A DNA stretch of 64,000 nucleotides from Sclerodactyla briareus (lineage: Eukaryota > Echinodermata > Holothuroidea > Dendrochirotida > Sclerodactylidae), in contig JAODTK010005601.1 of NCBI GenBank assembly GCA_026419785.1, forward strand, positions 1 through 64,000, read 5' to 3'. Every line of letters begins with the position of its first letter. Positions within the stretch are counted from its first letter, which is position 1. The notes beneath the pieces were generated by a model. It saw only the letters and a list, made by a program, of their open reading frames with translations. It did no database searches and was not told where the DNA came from. Made by a program: the position numbers and the translations under genes. Shown here piece after piece: positions 46,325 through 58,028 of the stretch.

Positions 46325-49300
46325 GCCATCGGACAGGCAAGTTTCATATAGGCACTCAGATGTTGATTACTATACTTTATAACGACATTATCAGTTTATT
46401 CTCCAACCCTACCCTTGTTTTTACGGAAATACTCTACCTGCTGATTTGCAAAAAACAACCCCAGTCACGCGACTGTCCTTTATATTCTCGACAAAACGTC
46501 AAGTAACCTATATTTAGACTTGTTCAAGTTGTCGGTCGTTTTGGGAATTACCCACGCAGCTGGCCAGAGTGGCACAACAATCGAATACTTGCTCGATTTG
46601 CTGGGTCTAAGTAAACCAGTACTTTTCCTCGCAAACACAAATTGAGGTTGCGTGAACCTTTGGGAGTTTATGTATACACCCGCAGATCCTGTTCCAGTAT
46701 ACGCGCGCTTCAAGGCGGCCCCTGTGTTGCACCACGCACTGCCTCACGGAATACAAACGTGCGAAACGGCGCGTGTCGTTGCCTTGGTGAACACCATGTT
46801 CAAACGCGCAGAACCCTCCAGTTCGGCACGCGTGGTTTATTGCGTCTCCGTGAAAGTATGCACAGCACGCCAATCTTGTGAATGGTGCGCAATGCAATTC
46901 ACTTCGATCGAATTAAACAATAGTTACCCTAACTGCTTATTTACTGTTTAGAGATACAAAGATATAGATCTAGAGATATAGATATCTCTAATCGTTCGGG
47001 TAATTCCTGATTTGTGGGTTGTAGAATAGAAATAACGCAGCATGTCGAACTTTTAATAACTGGTTCATAAACAATCTCCACTCTGAATTTAGCTTAATAC
47101 CGTACTCGGCTGCGCCTCGTCGTTATTTACCTAAATTCATACTCTCGACTGTTTATATTTCGCCAGTAAAGTCTCCCAGTTGGCATTTTTATTCCTATCA
47201 CTCCTAAAAGAGAATAACTGAATGACATGCTCGTAACATGGGTACAAGGCAGGACAGGGTTAAGATTGCCCCTTGAATGTTTAAAATCGGACTTTCGACG
47301 ATACAAAACTAACAAAATCCGGGCAAAAAGTACACTGGCTAAAGGTTTTGCAAGGATATGAGAAAAGTTAGAACATTGCCCAGATTTCCTACTTAGTGCC
47401 CAGATCCCCAATATGTTGAATTGCTCGAAACATGTACCTAAATGTTCGCACACACTGTGTCCCGTACGCGTATGCGGTCGCGAGAATAGATGTGAAATAA
47501 ACGACTAGTTCAAGCTGAAGCACGTCTAGTTCAAAGATTGTGAATGATACATTCGAGTCAGTTGCATGAATCAATTACGCGAGAATGTGATCAACAGAGC
47601 TCCTGCGCGAATAGATGGGGAAAACACAACACAACCTTTACAGTAGCGTACGCAGAGATTTGTCATGAGGGGAGGGGGTGTGAGGTCGGAACCCAAGGGA
47701 AGTGCGCCCACATGGGTGGCCTCACTCTACATATTGGCACAAATGAGTATAATTTATGGCCATTAGACAACATGCTGCGCATCATTTGCTACAAACAGCG
47801 GCCAAAACTTCTACTGAACTGCAAGAACATCCGGGCCGGTTAGAAATAGGACAGGGATTAGGGAAAAGTGGGGAAAATCGTAAAATTGTCGCGCAGACCT
47901 CAGTGATTTGTATATTTGGGAATTGGACCCACTGTGTGGAATTATGCACGGCTGCGTATGTCCCGCACGTTGGAATGTCCAGTACCATCGTTGCTGCGTT
48001 TAATAGTATAGTAATGAGAATCTACAGGAATGGGGTCTGATGAAGCCAAGATGTAGGTTTATAGTGAGTTTACGTACGTTAATAGGTTAATATCAGACGG
48101 AAATATCGGAATGAACTTTTCCGTGACCACCAATGTGTACATGGAAAATGGTGAACGAATTGGTGCCATGTTCTAGATCTGGCTCGACTGGTAATTTGAT
48201 ATGTTTATTCTGTAAACAGTGCAATTTAGATAAGGACATTGGCAGAAAATAGGTGGATTATTCAACTGGCAGAATTCTGATGAAAGATGGCCCTAATCGG
48301 ACACATATTTCGGCAATATGTGTGACATTTAAAAAACTGATATTTCTATGCGAACTGATCATCTTGTTTAGAATACAGTGTATTTGGATTCTCTTCGAAA
48401 TATGTTAAAGTAAAAATATTCATCTTTTCAATCGAATCAAAATATGCCGGAAAAACTTTTTTTGCAGGCCCGAAAAAGAACTTCAGTAGAACTCCGTGTA
48501 AACTTTCATGTTCTCTCTACACGGGGAAACAGTGAGACCATACTCTCGAGAGAGAAAAAAACTCTATAAGTGACCGATTCCTCAGAAAAAGTATTATACG
48601 ACGGTAAAAGATTGTGTAGAGCTCCAGAATCAGGGGATTGACGGGAGAAATTCACACAAAAATAGAGAGTATGACAAATGAAAATGATGAGAAAATTTAA
48701 ATTTTTTAAAGTACCCTAAAAAAGTTTGTGATACTTCACATGAAAGCAAACATGTACCGTACTCTAAGATGTGCGATGCTAGTTTGAGTTATATTAATAC
48801 TCCATCATGATTTCCAGGAAACAAGTTCAGGGAACCTGACATCTTGCTCAACAATTCAAAATTATGCCAAATTCCGATTTTACCACCCCCCACGTTCATT
48901 ACACCAAATAAAAATGCAGAATCTTATCATTATGCTCGAGAGCATACATAGCCTAAACTAGGATATTCTGAAGTCTTTAGCTTCTGATAGCTAGCTTGTT
49001 CCAAGGGGCAACATAGTGCTACGAGAACCATCATATGTTTCCTAGGTAGTTCGGGCGTGGATTGGTCCCCTCTACATGGGGAACAACTGTATTTCACGAA
49101 AGTGCCCATACTCGGAGGAGTATGGTAAGCATTCCAGAAAACCATGGAAATGATTCTTAAGAATCACCGTTTCTAACGTATCCAGTGAAGGCAGAAAACT
49201 TATCGGTACTGTCGCTGAACACATCAAAAAAATTTTTCTTATTACGCTGGCCTTGTTCATTGTGCGATGTCAACTAACTTCCTGTATTGTTGGTGGCGAC

Positions 49301-49399
49301 CTTCTCTTTCTCATTAGTTTGGCTCGGTATCGCTTGGATTGAAGCCAACCCAGGCCACTGACGGGAGAAACCACTGAAACGATCCGTTCCACGGCTTGG
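46325..49399. other. No gene recognised
   Basis: Short frames only (at most 108 codons). No clear repeat beyond scattered hairpins. Confidence 0.4.
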
Positions 49400-49529
49400 C
49401 GAAGATGGGAGCACTAGTATCCGCCGCGAATGATTCTAGGGAATATCTAAGTTAAAAAGGCCTAGCAACGACAATATGCCATGCGCTGGCATGTTGTTGT
49501 CTTTTAGCATAAATTTACAACGTTTCTTT
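49400..49529 (+). repeat. Left part of a 410-bp MITE copy, split by the LINE
   Basis: CCGCGAATGATTCTAGGGAA, then CAACGACAATATGCCATG and TTTTAGCATAAA, follow the internal sequence of the copies at 4.3-4.8 and 55.7 kb. The match stops where the LINE tail begins. The next consensus bases are found at 53,050. Confidence 0.6.
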
Positions 49530-49614
49530 AAAATAATAATAATAATGTGTTGCTTATATAGCTCCTTACGCAAAGCCTCAAAGCGCTTATAAGAAAGAGG
49601 GAAAAGTCAACAGT

Positions 49615-52554
49615 TACGTAAGAGGAAAGTTTTCAGCTTCTTTTGGAAGAGTCAAACTGGTGGCCGACCGAAGGGTAGTCTGGTAGGCTTTCCAAAGAGA
49701 TGGTTCCTGCCGAGACAAAAGCCTTGTTACCATAAGTAGTAGTATGCGTTCTTTTTTGAGGATATAAGTGCGAGAGGACGAACGCAAGAGTGCGTGTAGG
49801 GCGACGGCTCAATAAGGTCTGACAGGTACTTTTGGCCGATGCCCTTGAAGATCTTAAAATGGTTGGGGGGGGAGTAGAAGTTGAAAGAGATCGAGCGGTG
49901 AAGGGAGCCAGTGAAGATCCCTCAATACGGGGTGATATGATGTATTGATGTGTCCTGGTAACAATTTGGCTGCCGCATTTGAATGTTTTGCAGTTTATTT
50001 AGTTCGGAAGCAGGAGTCCAAAGAGTAGGCAATTGCAGAAATCGAGGCGGGATTAAACGAACGAGTGTGTCGAGTCTGCTGAGGAGGGATAGTCTAAAGG
50101 GTATTTTCGATTTTTGATCTGGTGAACACCGAACAAGCCAGCATGACACACTTTACGCACATGCGTTTGAGGTCAAGCTGGCTATCAAATAGAACCACCA
50201 AGGTTTCTGGCATCGGGGACTGGGTAAACCAAAGATCCGCCAACATGGAGTGGTGGAATGGGAGCAAATTACAAAACTTAGAGGAGACATGGAATCAGTT
50301 GAGGCTTTGCTGCTATTACTTTAGCATGTTAGAAGCGCCAAGGTCATGACGTAAAAACCACAGCACTCGGTAGCTGCATGGCAGATGTGCGTTCGGCGTA
50401 TTCAAATGAAATATAACAGTTGAGTGTCGTCGCGTAAACCATGTGATTCACGCCGGGAGTTGGATAATGCGCTGAGGGACTGCGTTATAAAAATGTGTAT
50501 AAGGGAGCACCTTAGACAGAACCTTGTGGACACCGCGATGTAGACAGTGCGACGTGTGAAACCCGAGTTGCCAATGGCCAACACGATGCATCCTATTGGC
50601 CACATAAGAATTGAACCAGTCAGAGCAGGACACAACATTACGTACCTGGTCTGGAGGACGATGCACTAGGATACATGATCGATTGTGTCAAAGGCAGCGG
50701 TCATAATCAAAACAATAATAAAGAATTCCTGACGAGGTCAGAGGCACACAGTATATTTTTTTTGATTAATGAACTTTAAGGAGAAGCGTTTCAATGCCGT
50801 ACGCCGGGCTATAGGCAGATTGGAATGGGAGTACAGGTTGTCTGTTGACGTAGTTCTGCAAACTGTGCAGAGACACAGCGTTCAATGAGCTGAGAGAAAG
50901 GTAGCAAGCTTACAGGACGGTAATTGCTGCGAGGGTCCTTGTCCAAGTGTTTTTCTTCAAACTCGGAACAACATTGCTGTTTGAGATGTCAGGAAAACTG
51001 TTACCAGAAACAAGAGGAACGATTCTAGTCCGTGATAACAGGCCAGAAAGAGCGTCGAGGCCACTTAACCAAGAGGGGGGTCGGAATAGGATCTAAAGTG
51101 CATGTCTTCGGTGGAGCGGCTTTATGACGCTTCGAACTTCATCCGTGGATACTTCACTGAACGTCTGAAGTACATTAGGCGTGATAGGGACTGGATCTGG
51201 ATGACGGTTTCTAGCAGGAGGGTTGCTGGCAAGCTCACCTTGAATCAGTCATTTCTCAGTGAAGAAGTGGCAAATGGTTGGCAAGCGAGAGGTAGAGGGA
51301 ATCATGAGCAGGTAACTGTCCTCTCAGAGCTCAGATTTAAAGATTGAGGGTAGCTACGAACAAATTTGCGGTCATCTCAGTCGCTGAGCTTAAGCCGAGT
51401 GTAATCGCGCTTAGCAGATTCAAGCGAATGTGTAAAAAAACTGCAGTAGTGATGTGGATCGCTTTATCAATACAGCTTTGACTTAACAAACGCCGTTCAA
51501 GCCTGCGTTTTTCACGTTTCATGGCGTACAACGCGGTCGGTGGGCCAGGGAGCGTTTTGTTGAAGGGCCGTCTTAGATGTAACAGGGGCGCGTGAGTAGT
51601 ATCAGGCAAGCTGCTAAGCACATTGTTACACTGATCAACTGGTGAGATTATATGCTTGTCCACAGGTATAAGAGGCTGAGACAGTATGTCCGGCTAAATT
51701 AGCAACGTCAATCCTCACGGATTGTACGGTAAGAGATTTCTTTTCGGGGTATTGAAGGACGAGGAGACAACCGCAGAATGTAAGAAGGTAACCAGAAATG
51801 AGTCTATATCAGAGGACAGCAGTTGAAGACTGTCAGTAATGAGAAGATCAAGAGTATGGTCACGAGTGTGGTGAGTTTCGAAGGTTGCACACGGTTGGAC
51901 GGAGGTCGAGTAGATCCCGCAGGCGATTGCCATTGCGGTCAGTAACATTGTCGATGTGGTGGTGAAGTCACCAAGCATGTGACGTCTCGGAAAAGATAGC
52001 TACAATCCGAAGGGAAGCAAACTCATCGAAAAACACAATCATGCTAGAGGAAGGAGGTCTGTAAATAACGAGGAACTCGTTTTGACAAAGATCTTAGTTT
52101 CACTGAGACATCCATAAGTTCGAAGGATGAATAGTTTACATGCCCGTGTTGTGACACTTTGAACCCATTATTCGACATGAGTGCTCGGCCACCACCCCTT
52201 GTGTTACGTTGGGAATGAACGAAGTTGAGTTAGGGAGCGTCAAGTTTAACTCGGAAAATATCGAGCTATCTCTGTCATCTCCAGGCATCAAGTTCGCAAA
52301 CGCAAGGATATCAAGGCGTGTCACTATCAGCTCGCTTATGGCAGCCATTTTGTGTGTTTAGGAGCGAGATTCCAGAAGCCAAGTTTTATAGTTGGGGGCC
52401 CTTGGAGGTTTAATAGGGCGATTGCCTATTTTGATGCTGTATTAAGAATCTCTGGAGTGAGGATTGGGGCATACCTGGTCGATCCGTTGGACGGGGTACC
52501 ATGCTTTTTGCCTCCACGACAGGCCCTGAATCGCCATAAGTTTTCCGCATTCAT
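49615..52554 (-). pseudogene. LINE ORF2 remnant: endonuclease plus reverse transcriptase
   Basis: The encoded enzyme would nick target DNA and reverse-transcribe its own RNA. An ATG at 52,554 opens MNAENLWRF and RACRGGKKH. The endonuclease part has LDILA, GDDRDSSIFSELNLTLPN (52.3-52.2 kb), GDF at about 51,975 (the GDFN position) and HTLDLLIT at about 51,850. The reverse transcriptase has AAFDTIDH near 50,685, WFNSYVANRMHRV near 50,605, a damaged GVPQGS motif near 50,530 and DDTQLLYF (the YADD position, Tyr-Ala lost) near 50,420. The C-terminal part has LRDLHWLP near 49.91 kb and ends with a stretch like LWKAYQTTLRSATSLT near 49.66 kb. Stops and frame changes occur throughout. The order and motifs are those of APE-type LINEs. 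Confidence 0.8.
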
Positions 52555-52632
52555 CGATTAAACACCAGGCTTCGGGACTCTAAGATCCGCACAGAATTTA
52601 GTGCAAGAAGGATATTCCCGCGTATACTGCAG

Positions 52633-52827
52633 TTAAATGGCATTGTATAGGCGCGAGGTGGTAGGTAGACATGGCCACAAAGACCACCCGCATTCAAAGC
52701 AGATTAGCGTGCTGGGGTAGAGAGGCAGGCATTGTTCATGTAACGGCAATGGACTAGTTACGAGAATTAGGTGTAGGCTTGATAGGATAGCAAGTAGGGC
52801 CAAGGGAAATCCCGTCGACAGAAACAT
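52633..52827 (-). pseudogene. Hydrophobic leader ORF at the 5' end of the minus-strand LINE
   Basis: A 64-codon frame, ATG at 52,827, starts MFLSTGFPLALLAILSS and looks like a signal peptide or membrane helix (residues 5-25), followed by a Cys-containing tail. It lies directly upstream of ORF2 on the same strand, inside the LINE limits. It may be the N-terminal part of the LINE protein, or chance. Hydrophobic or 2A-like leaders have been described for some sea-urchin LINEs, but no NPGP motif is present here. I do not assign a function. Confidence 0.3.
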
Positions 52828-53049
52828 TGACTGAAAAAAACTACCAAAAAAACACTAAAAACCTGCAAGTTATAGGTAAAAAGACAACAAAGACTTGACC
52901 CGTGAAGAACCAATGGAGTAACACAGTCCAAGTGACAAGGACAAACACAAGAAACCGAATGAAAAATTGAAAAGGCTAGGAAGTGGACAGATGGGGCAGC
53001 AACGAAGCGCCTGTACCGAACGGTATCAGGCGCTCAAGAATACGAAAGT

Positions 53050-53141
53050 TTCGGGAAGAAAACGTTCGTTTTCGTAATACTAGGTGTGTTGGTATTTTAC
53101 ATCAGCCGGACACGCATACGCATCTATGGAAATCCCAGCCT
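53050..53141 (+). repeat. Right part of the same MITE copy, beyond the LINE
   Basis: GAAGAAAACGTTCGTTTTCG leads to the terminal repeat CACGCATACGCATCTATGG and then AATCCCAGCC. This is the 3' end of the 410-bp family, resuming where the left part at 49,529 stops. Confidence 0.6.
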
Positions 53142-55309
53142 AAGTACGTTCCCACTTGTGCGGCGACGGCTACGGCGACGGCGACGGCAGCGGTGATCCG
53201 GTATCACTGGTCAATTTGACGGCTAAGATTATTGCCGCATTCGGCAAAACATTACGTGCATGCAGTGCTAAGCCAACGCCTGTAGAAAGGAAGGAACTCC
53301 GTATACCTTGGCGCGTATCGTTTCCCCCTCCCGGAAAGGAAGATGAAGAACAGGAAGGAAAACGAAAAGGGGAAGGACAGAAGGGAGGGGCTGAGGGGCA
53401 TGTAAAAGAGAGTGAAAAAGAAGAGGGGAAAGTGAAAAGAAAAAATTTAACCATGATCCGGAGAGAAGAATACAATTTGCAGCTGTATAATTCTGCATGA
53501 GTTTTTTTCCGGGGAGGGGGGGGGGAGGGTAATAACTTTTCAACTCCTCTAGCGTACCCCCTAGCTACACCATCACTCGCATTTTGACGTTCATTTGTAT
53601 TTTTTTCCCTTTCTAATTTGTTTTCATTCAGGGAAGAAAAAACAAAATGTCTTTTATTCCTTTCCGTTTCCGATTCCCAGGAGAGTAGCGCTATCCATAG
53701 ATTTGCAAAGGTGGCCATGGTGGTCTCTAATTACCAAGCCCGCGGCATAGGGCGTAACGGAAGGGGCGGGAGGGGGGTTTTCTTCTTCAGATGTCTTTTT
53801 CAAATGGAGTACTATTCGCGTTTACCTGGTATCTGGCAAACCAAGTATAAACAAGGAAGCCTATCTCCATGTCATTTTGGGCAAATGTTATTACATCTTA
53901 CCACTATAAATTGAGTGTTTCCGATACCAGGGAACACACCTGCGCATTTCATAATCGTTACTGTCACAACTGAGTCACATATAGAAAAGGTTTGGCCTAT
54001 ATATTTCATCGAAAGATGAGCAAATTTTGGAAAAAAAAATTATTCAGGTCATTGGAATTTAGGTGGGACCTAGTCTTTTGTATATATTATGACAGTTTAC
54101 TCATTCACTGTGTATTTATGAAATGATGTGCAAATTCTTACTGAACGTCACGGACATCAAAAGTTGCCACTCTTTGAATCTGATTTAATTATACGCCCGG
54201 AAAATTGATGCGCGGACAGCGCGATCGTTTCTCGGACGTTGTGCGGCATACGCAGTCGCATGATGGCAGCAATGCGTGTATACACCCCCCCCGAAGAACA
54301 ACCTTTAGCGACGCGCTCATGTGCGTCTCGTTTAATGACTCGATCCAAAACATATCAGATGTGTGCGTTCCAACAACACCTTGGGGGACACGTGGGAAGA
54401 GGGTTGATAGCCGAATATGATACCTGATTTCACCTTTGAAGTGGGTCCCAAGTTTCGGAATATTGTGGCAATAAGGTTGAATTACGTTTCGCAAGGGGAA
54501 AAAATGACTGACGGAACAGTAGTTTCTTGGCTCACGATGTATATCATAAATATTCCAAAATAGTTTCCAAATTCGGCTCTAACCTAGGCGGGCTGCTTGT
54601 TGCATGGCGACGAGGAGAACAAATTTCCTAAACATGGCTTATTTGTCAAGGTTTGTCAGTTCCCTCCCGGCCTTTCAAAATATAATATGAGTTAAAAAGT
54701 GGACCAGCTGTGGTACAGAAGTGGGCCTGCAGGTAATGACTTCGACAGAAAAGAAGAATGAGAAACATTAAAATGAAATAACCAATACCGCATGATCTTC
54801 TGTATACCTACTTGACTAGGGCCTATGCAATTGAGCCTATAGCCTATAATTAGGAACCATGCCTGGCAACACTCGTCGAATCTACGGAAGAATCTTGACA
54901 GCTATTCCCGTCTAAATGCCCAGGAGTTCTATAATAAAGCAGGCAGGATCAATTATACAGCCACTTTTTATTACCACGAATAAGAGGAAACCAAATTCGA
55001 TGACAAACGAGGCTAAATTGAATTTTATCTTATTTTCAAGCCCAATTTCCTCATTTGAAACTGGCGCACTGGTACGGAGAAAAGGTTTTTTTACCGCATC
55101 CGCGACGGCAATGAATCGCCTCCGATTGGGGTTTTTCATTTCCTCCGCCGGTGCGGCAAATAATTTTCGCCGGATTGCCGGATAGCCGGTCGCAGTACTA
55201 GTGTGAACAGCCGATCCATTTTATACAGTGTGTGATTTTTTTAAAACCGTTCTCCTTACCGTTGGTCCGTCGCCGTTGCCGTTTGCCGGACGTGTGACGC
55301 TAGCTTAAG
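53142..55309. other. No gene recognised
   Basis: A 182-codon minus frame (53,170-53,718) arises from purine-rich low complexity (GGAAGATGAAGAA.. text at 53,335-53,450) and is not convincing. A GCGACGGC trinucleotide-like tract is at 53,162-53,190. Confidence 0.4.
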
Positions 55310-55826
55310 CGGAATTCCATTGATGCATATGCTTTTTAATTGTTATTGTTCTCTGTGGAACCAATTTATATCTTTGCAAACTAAATAGGACATATTAGAC
55401 ACCGGCCCCCGCTCTTTCACGTAAATTACGATTTTTCACATGCGTATCGGACCCGCAAGCCCTCATACACAATCTATGGACCTGAATCCCAGCCCTATTA
55501 GGCTAGGATCCCATAGATCTTATGCGGCCCGCCGCCTGTGAAAATTGCAATTCACTGTGAGCTAAGATGGGGCCAGTGTCTGAATCATTGTTGAATATGT
55601 CCCATTTATAAGTCTGAATGAAAGCAAACAACACAGCATAGGCAAAATAGGCACATACCAATGCGTCATGCGGATGCGTTTCACCATGCGGTTTCATCAC
55701 AACAACCGCGAAATGAATTCTATGGAATATCTTCCTTAAAAAGCCAATCAACGACAATATGCAATGGGCTGCAGTGCATTTGGTTTTTCGCACAAAACTT
55801 TACAGTTGTTCCCCCTCTGACACACC
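55310..55826. repeat. Two head-to-tail copies of the 410-bp MITE family, the second truncated
   Basis: A short copy, 55,310-55,500, has both terminal repeats (GAATTCCATTGATGCATATGC and CAATCTATGGACCTGAATCC) but little interior. A second copy starts at 55,501 with AGGCTAGGATCCCATAGATC and contains GGCAAAATAGGCACATACC and GCGAAATGAATTCTATGGAA. It breaks off at about 55,826, where a G-rich element begins. Confidence 0.6.
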
Positions 55827-55965
55827 AGTGGCGGGGGAACCGGGGGGGGGGGGTGGTTGGGTTTGTGGGGGGGTTGGGGGGGGGGGGGGGGGCTCAGCCC
55901 CCCCCATTGAAAAAAGAGGGGCAAACGCTTCTTTAAAGTAGCCCCCCCCCCTCCCCCAAATATTT
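55827..55965. repeat. G-rich element inserted in the MITE copy
   Basis: CAGTGGCGGGGGAACC opens a block with a 12-base and a 17-base G run (55,842-55,853 and 55,876-55,892), followed by GGCTCAGCCCCCCCC and a C-rich stretch at 55,941-55,957. CAGTGGCGG plus a G run resembles the ends of non-autonomous DNA transposons in marine animals (from memory, not checked). The G runs can form a quadruplex. Confidence 0.4.
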
Positions 55966-56784
55966 GCAGAGTCAGAAAACATTCAATGTTATGTATTTAA
56001 TTTGCTATCGCTGATTGTTTAAATTATATTTTCAACATTTCTATGAATACTCCGTGAATAGTGATAATATCAATCATATTAAGCCCTCTGGAGGCTATAT
56101 ATAGCAGATGAGTCATCTTCCAGTTGCACTTTGCGGTCCCGTAATGGCGTAAATGTGATACTCGTGACAAAAGGCCTGTACTATCGCGTCGCTGGTTTTG
56201 ACGTATTCACTGGTTCTGCATCCTCACCCAATGCAACCATACTGTAGCTTGTACACACTTAATAGTCAACAGCCACAGTATGTACCATAGCCCTTGGTAA
56301 TCTGCTTCCGGCCACCCATCAAATCAAATCAATCGATTGCGATGTGTCAGGACGTAGAGCCTATCACTTTACTACTAAATATGACCTAATTCAGATGGCC
56401 ATTAAAATGAATTTAAACATTGGACCTTCGGTGTATATATAGGCCTACGCATAAAAACAACAGTGGTGGCGTCTATTTCCTTGTATTTATTTCGCTGGTA
56501 ATATGGCTTGTCCGTAATTACGAAGGCTGAAACTTATTTTCGAATTAATTCAAGACATAACATGTTCCTACTCAGCAGTGCTTCAGGCCCATTCTTCAGA
56601 TGAGTTAGAATATGTAACAATAAGTAACTTTATGAATTTTTAAAAGTATCCATTTTCAATGGTATGTCGTTTATTGTACAGTAAGGTTGTTAGGCTATAT
56701 TTCAGCAAAAGAGCATACCCTTTGAAGATAAAACTGTCGGTGGGATCACCCTCACTCCACGACAGCTTAAAGCTCCTTTTACTA
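55966..56784. other. No gene recognised
   Basis: AT-rich sequence with no frame above 60 codons and no repeat I could define. Confidence 0.4.
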
Positions 56785-57790
56785 GACACGCGAATGTGCG
56801 AATCGACGACACGAGACTAATTTTTCGCCTCCTGTTTATTTATATGGTCTATTTTCATTAGGCACGCGACCCGCTAATGTGCGAATGGTGCGATTTTTTT
56901 GTCGCAGGTCGCGACAAAAAACCGAATTGTCCGGAGACAATTCAAATCGCGTGTCAAGCGCGGCAGCTCGCGATTTATGACGGACATGGAACGCCGAATT
57001 GGCCACCGTATACGGAGAATTTCAGTATTTTGCTGCCAAAATAGGCATATCGTGTCACATCAATCGTGCATTCCCTTTATTTCTAGCTTTCTTCTGACCC
57101 ACCCCATGGCATGCACAAATAACCAAACTACCGAACACCGTCATCCCCGGAAAATGTCATTCCATGTCTATTATAAACCCATGTCACTCATGCATGCTCT
57201 CAAAAGCAAAGAGTGATTGCACTCTAATGACGTAGTCACTCAGCAAACCTCGAATGTAGAGTGGAAATTCACTCTAATAGAGTGAAGTATCACTCTATCA
57301 TGGGCGAAGATCCGTACTGTGCTCTCTATGGAAACATTGGAGTGGTCCAGTCACACACTTCGCATTCCACTCTAGAAGAGTGAAGTAATCTGTAATGGGC
57401 GGAAATTTTCTACAATGGAGTGAAATGTCGTGAAATGGAATGATGATCACAGACCGCACCCTTCATGGGAGTGTAATTCACTCTTTTGTTTTAAGCGTGG
57501 TGTCGCCCATTTCGTTGGAAATTCTCGAAGGGACATCAGGCCCATAGCCCTATATGCCTATAGGCCCCTAGCCTACAGTTTGTTTGTCGTCAATTGAGTG
57601 AACAGCTGCGTCCCTCTGTAGTTTCTTCATGAGGAGGTATAATCCTGTGGCAATAATGACATCTTGCCTCAATTGATATGCTTTTGTCGCGCGCAATGTT
57701 TCTTGTTTCCGTTTCGCTCTCAATCGGCCGCTCATCTAGTCTGTGTTCCCCCCGCGAATTTTATTTCGCGGTCGCGGATTCGCGTGCCTA
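56785..57790. mobile_element. Candidate inverted-repeat element
   Basis: TAGGCACGCGA at 56,859-56,869 is matched by TCGCGTGCCTA at 57,780-57,790. Further similarity between the ends is imperfect (AATCGCGTGTCAAG.CGCGG near 56,945 against the reverse complement of CCGCGCACTCGACACCGCGATT near 57,800). A second TAGACACGCGAATGTGCGAATC stretch at 56,785 may be a duplicated left end. The interior has ORFs up to 105 codons but nothing recognised. A non-autonomous DNA transposon is the simplest reading. Confidence 0.35.
57270..57484. repeat. Tandem 98-bp unit with ACTCT palindromes
   Basis: CACTCTAATAGAGTGAAGT at 57,270 and CACTCTAGAAGAGTGAAGT at 57,368 are near-identical small palindromes 98 bp apart. 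Both are followed by ATGGGCG. More CACTCT or GAGTG motifs lie at 57,220, 57,291, 57,418 and 57,479. Confidence 0.55.
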
Positions 57791-58028
57791 GTAATACCCC
57801 CCGCGCACTCGACACCGCGATTCCTCTTCGCTATTTTGGCAATTTCAGATGTGTTTGTTTAACATATGGCTTAAATATATGCACAAGGGCATAGCTATAC
57901 ATTCACGGAAACGACAGCGCTTCTCAACCTGTCAACACTACCATACTTAGAAAGGGTGCTTCAAATGTAAATAGGGCTGGATCAAATGAATACCTTGTAC
58001 GGGAGTGACATTTTTCATTCAACTTGTA

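Larger units (their letters stand above)
49530..53053 (-). mobile_element. APE-type LINE (L2/CR1-like non-LTR retrotransposon), near full length, decayed, minus strand
   Basis: Read on the minus strand, the element has a leader, an apurinic-type endonuclease, a reverse transcriptase and a 3' end ending in (ATT)n at 49,530-49,546. The 3' UTR has AAGCGCTT.., then GGAGCTATATAAG, the end found on many L2/CR1 LINEs and their SINEs. Both ends abut halves of the 410-bp MITE family (left piece 49,400-49,529, right piece 53,050-53,141), so the limits are set by the interrupted host repeat. The length of about 3.5 kb is close to that of a complete element of this type. The coding part has many frame breaks, so it is not active as written. 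Clade assignment (L2 versus CR1) is inferred from motifs only. Confidence 0.8.

Noticed and set aside
53170-53718. 182-codon minus-strand ORF
   Set aside because: Mostly Ser/Pro/Phe low complexity opposite a purine-rich tract, which naturally lacks stops.
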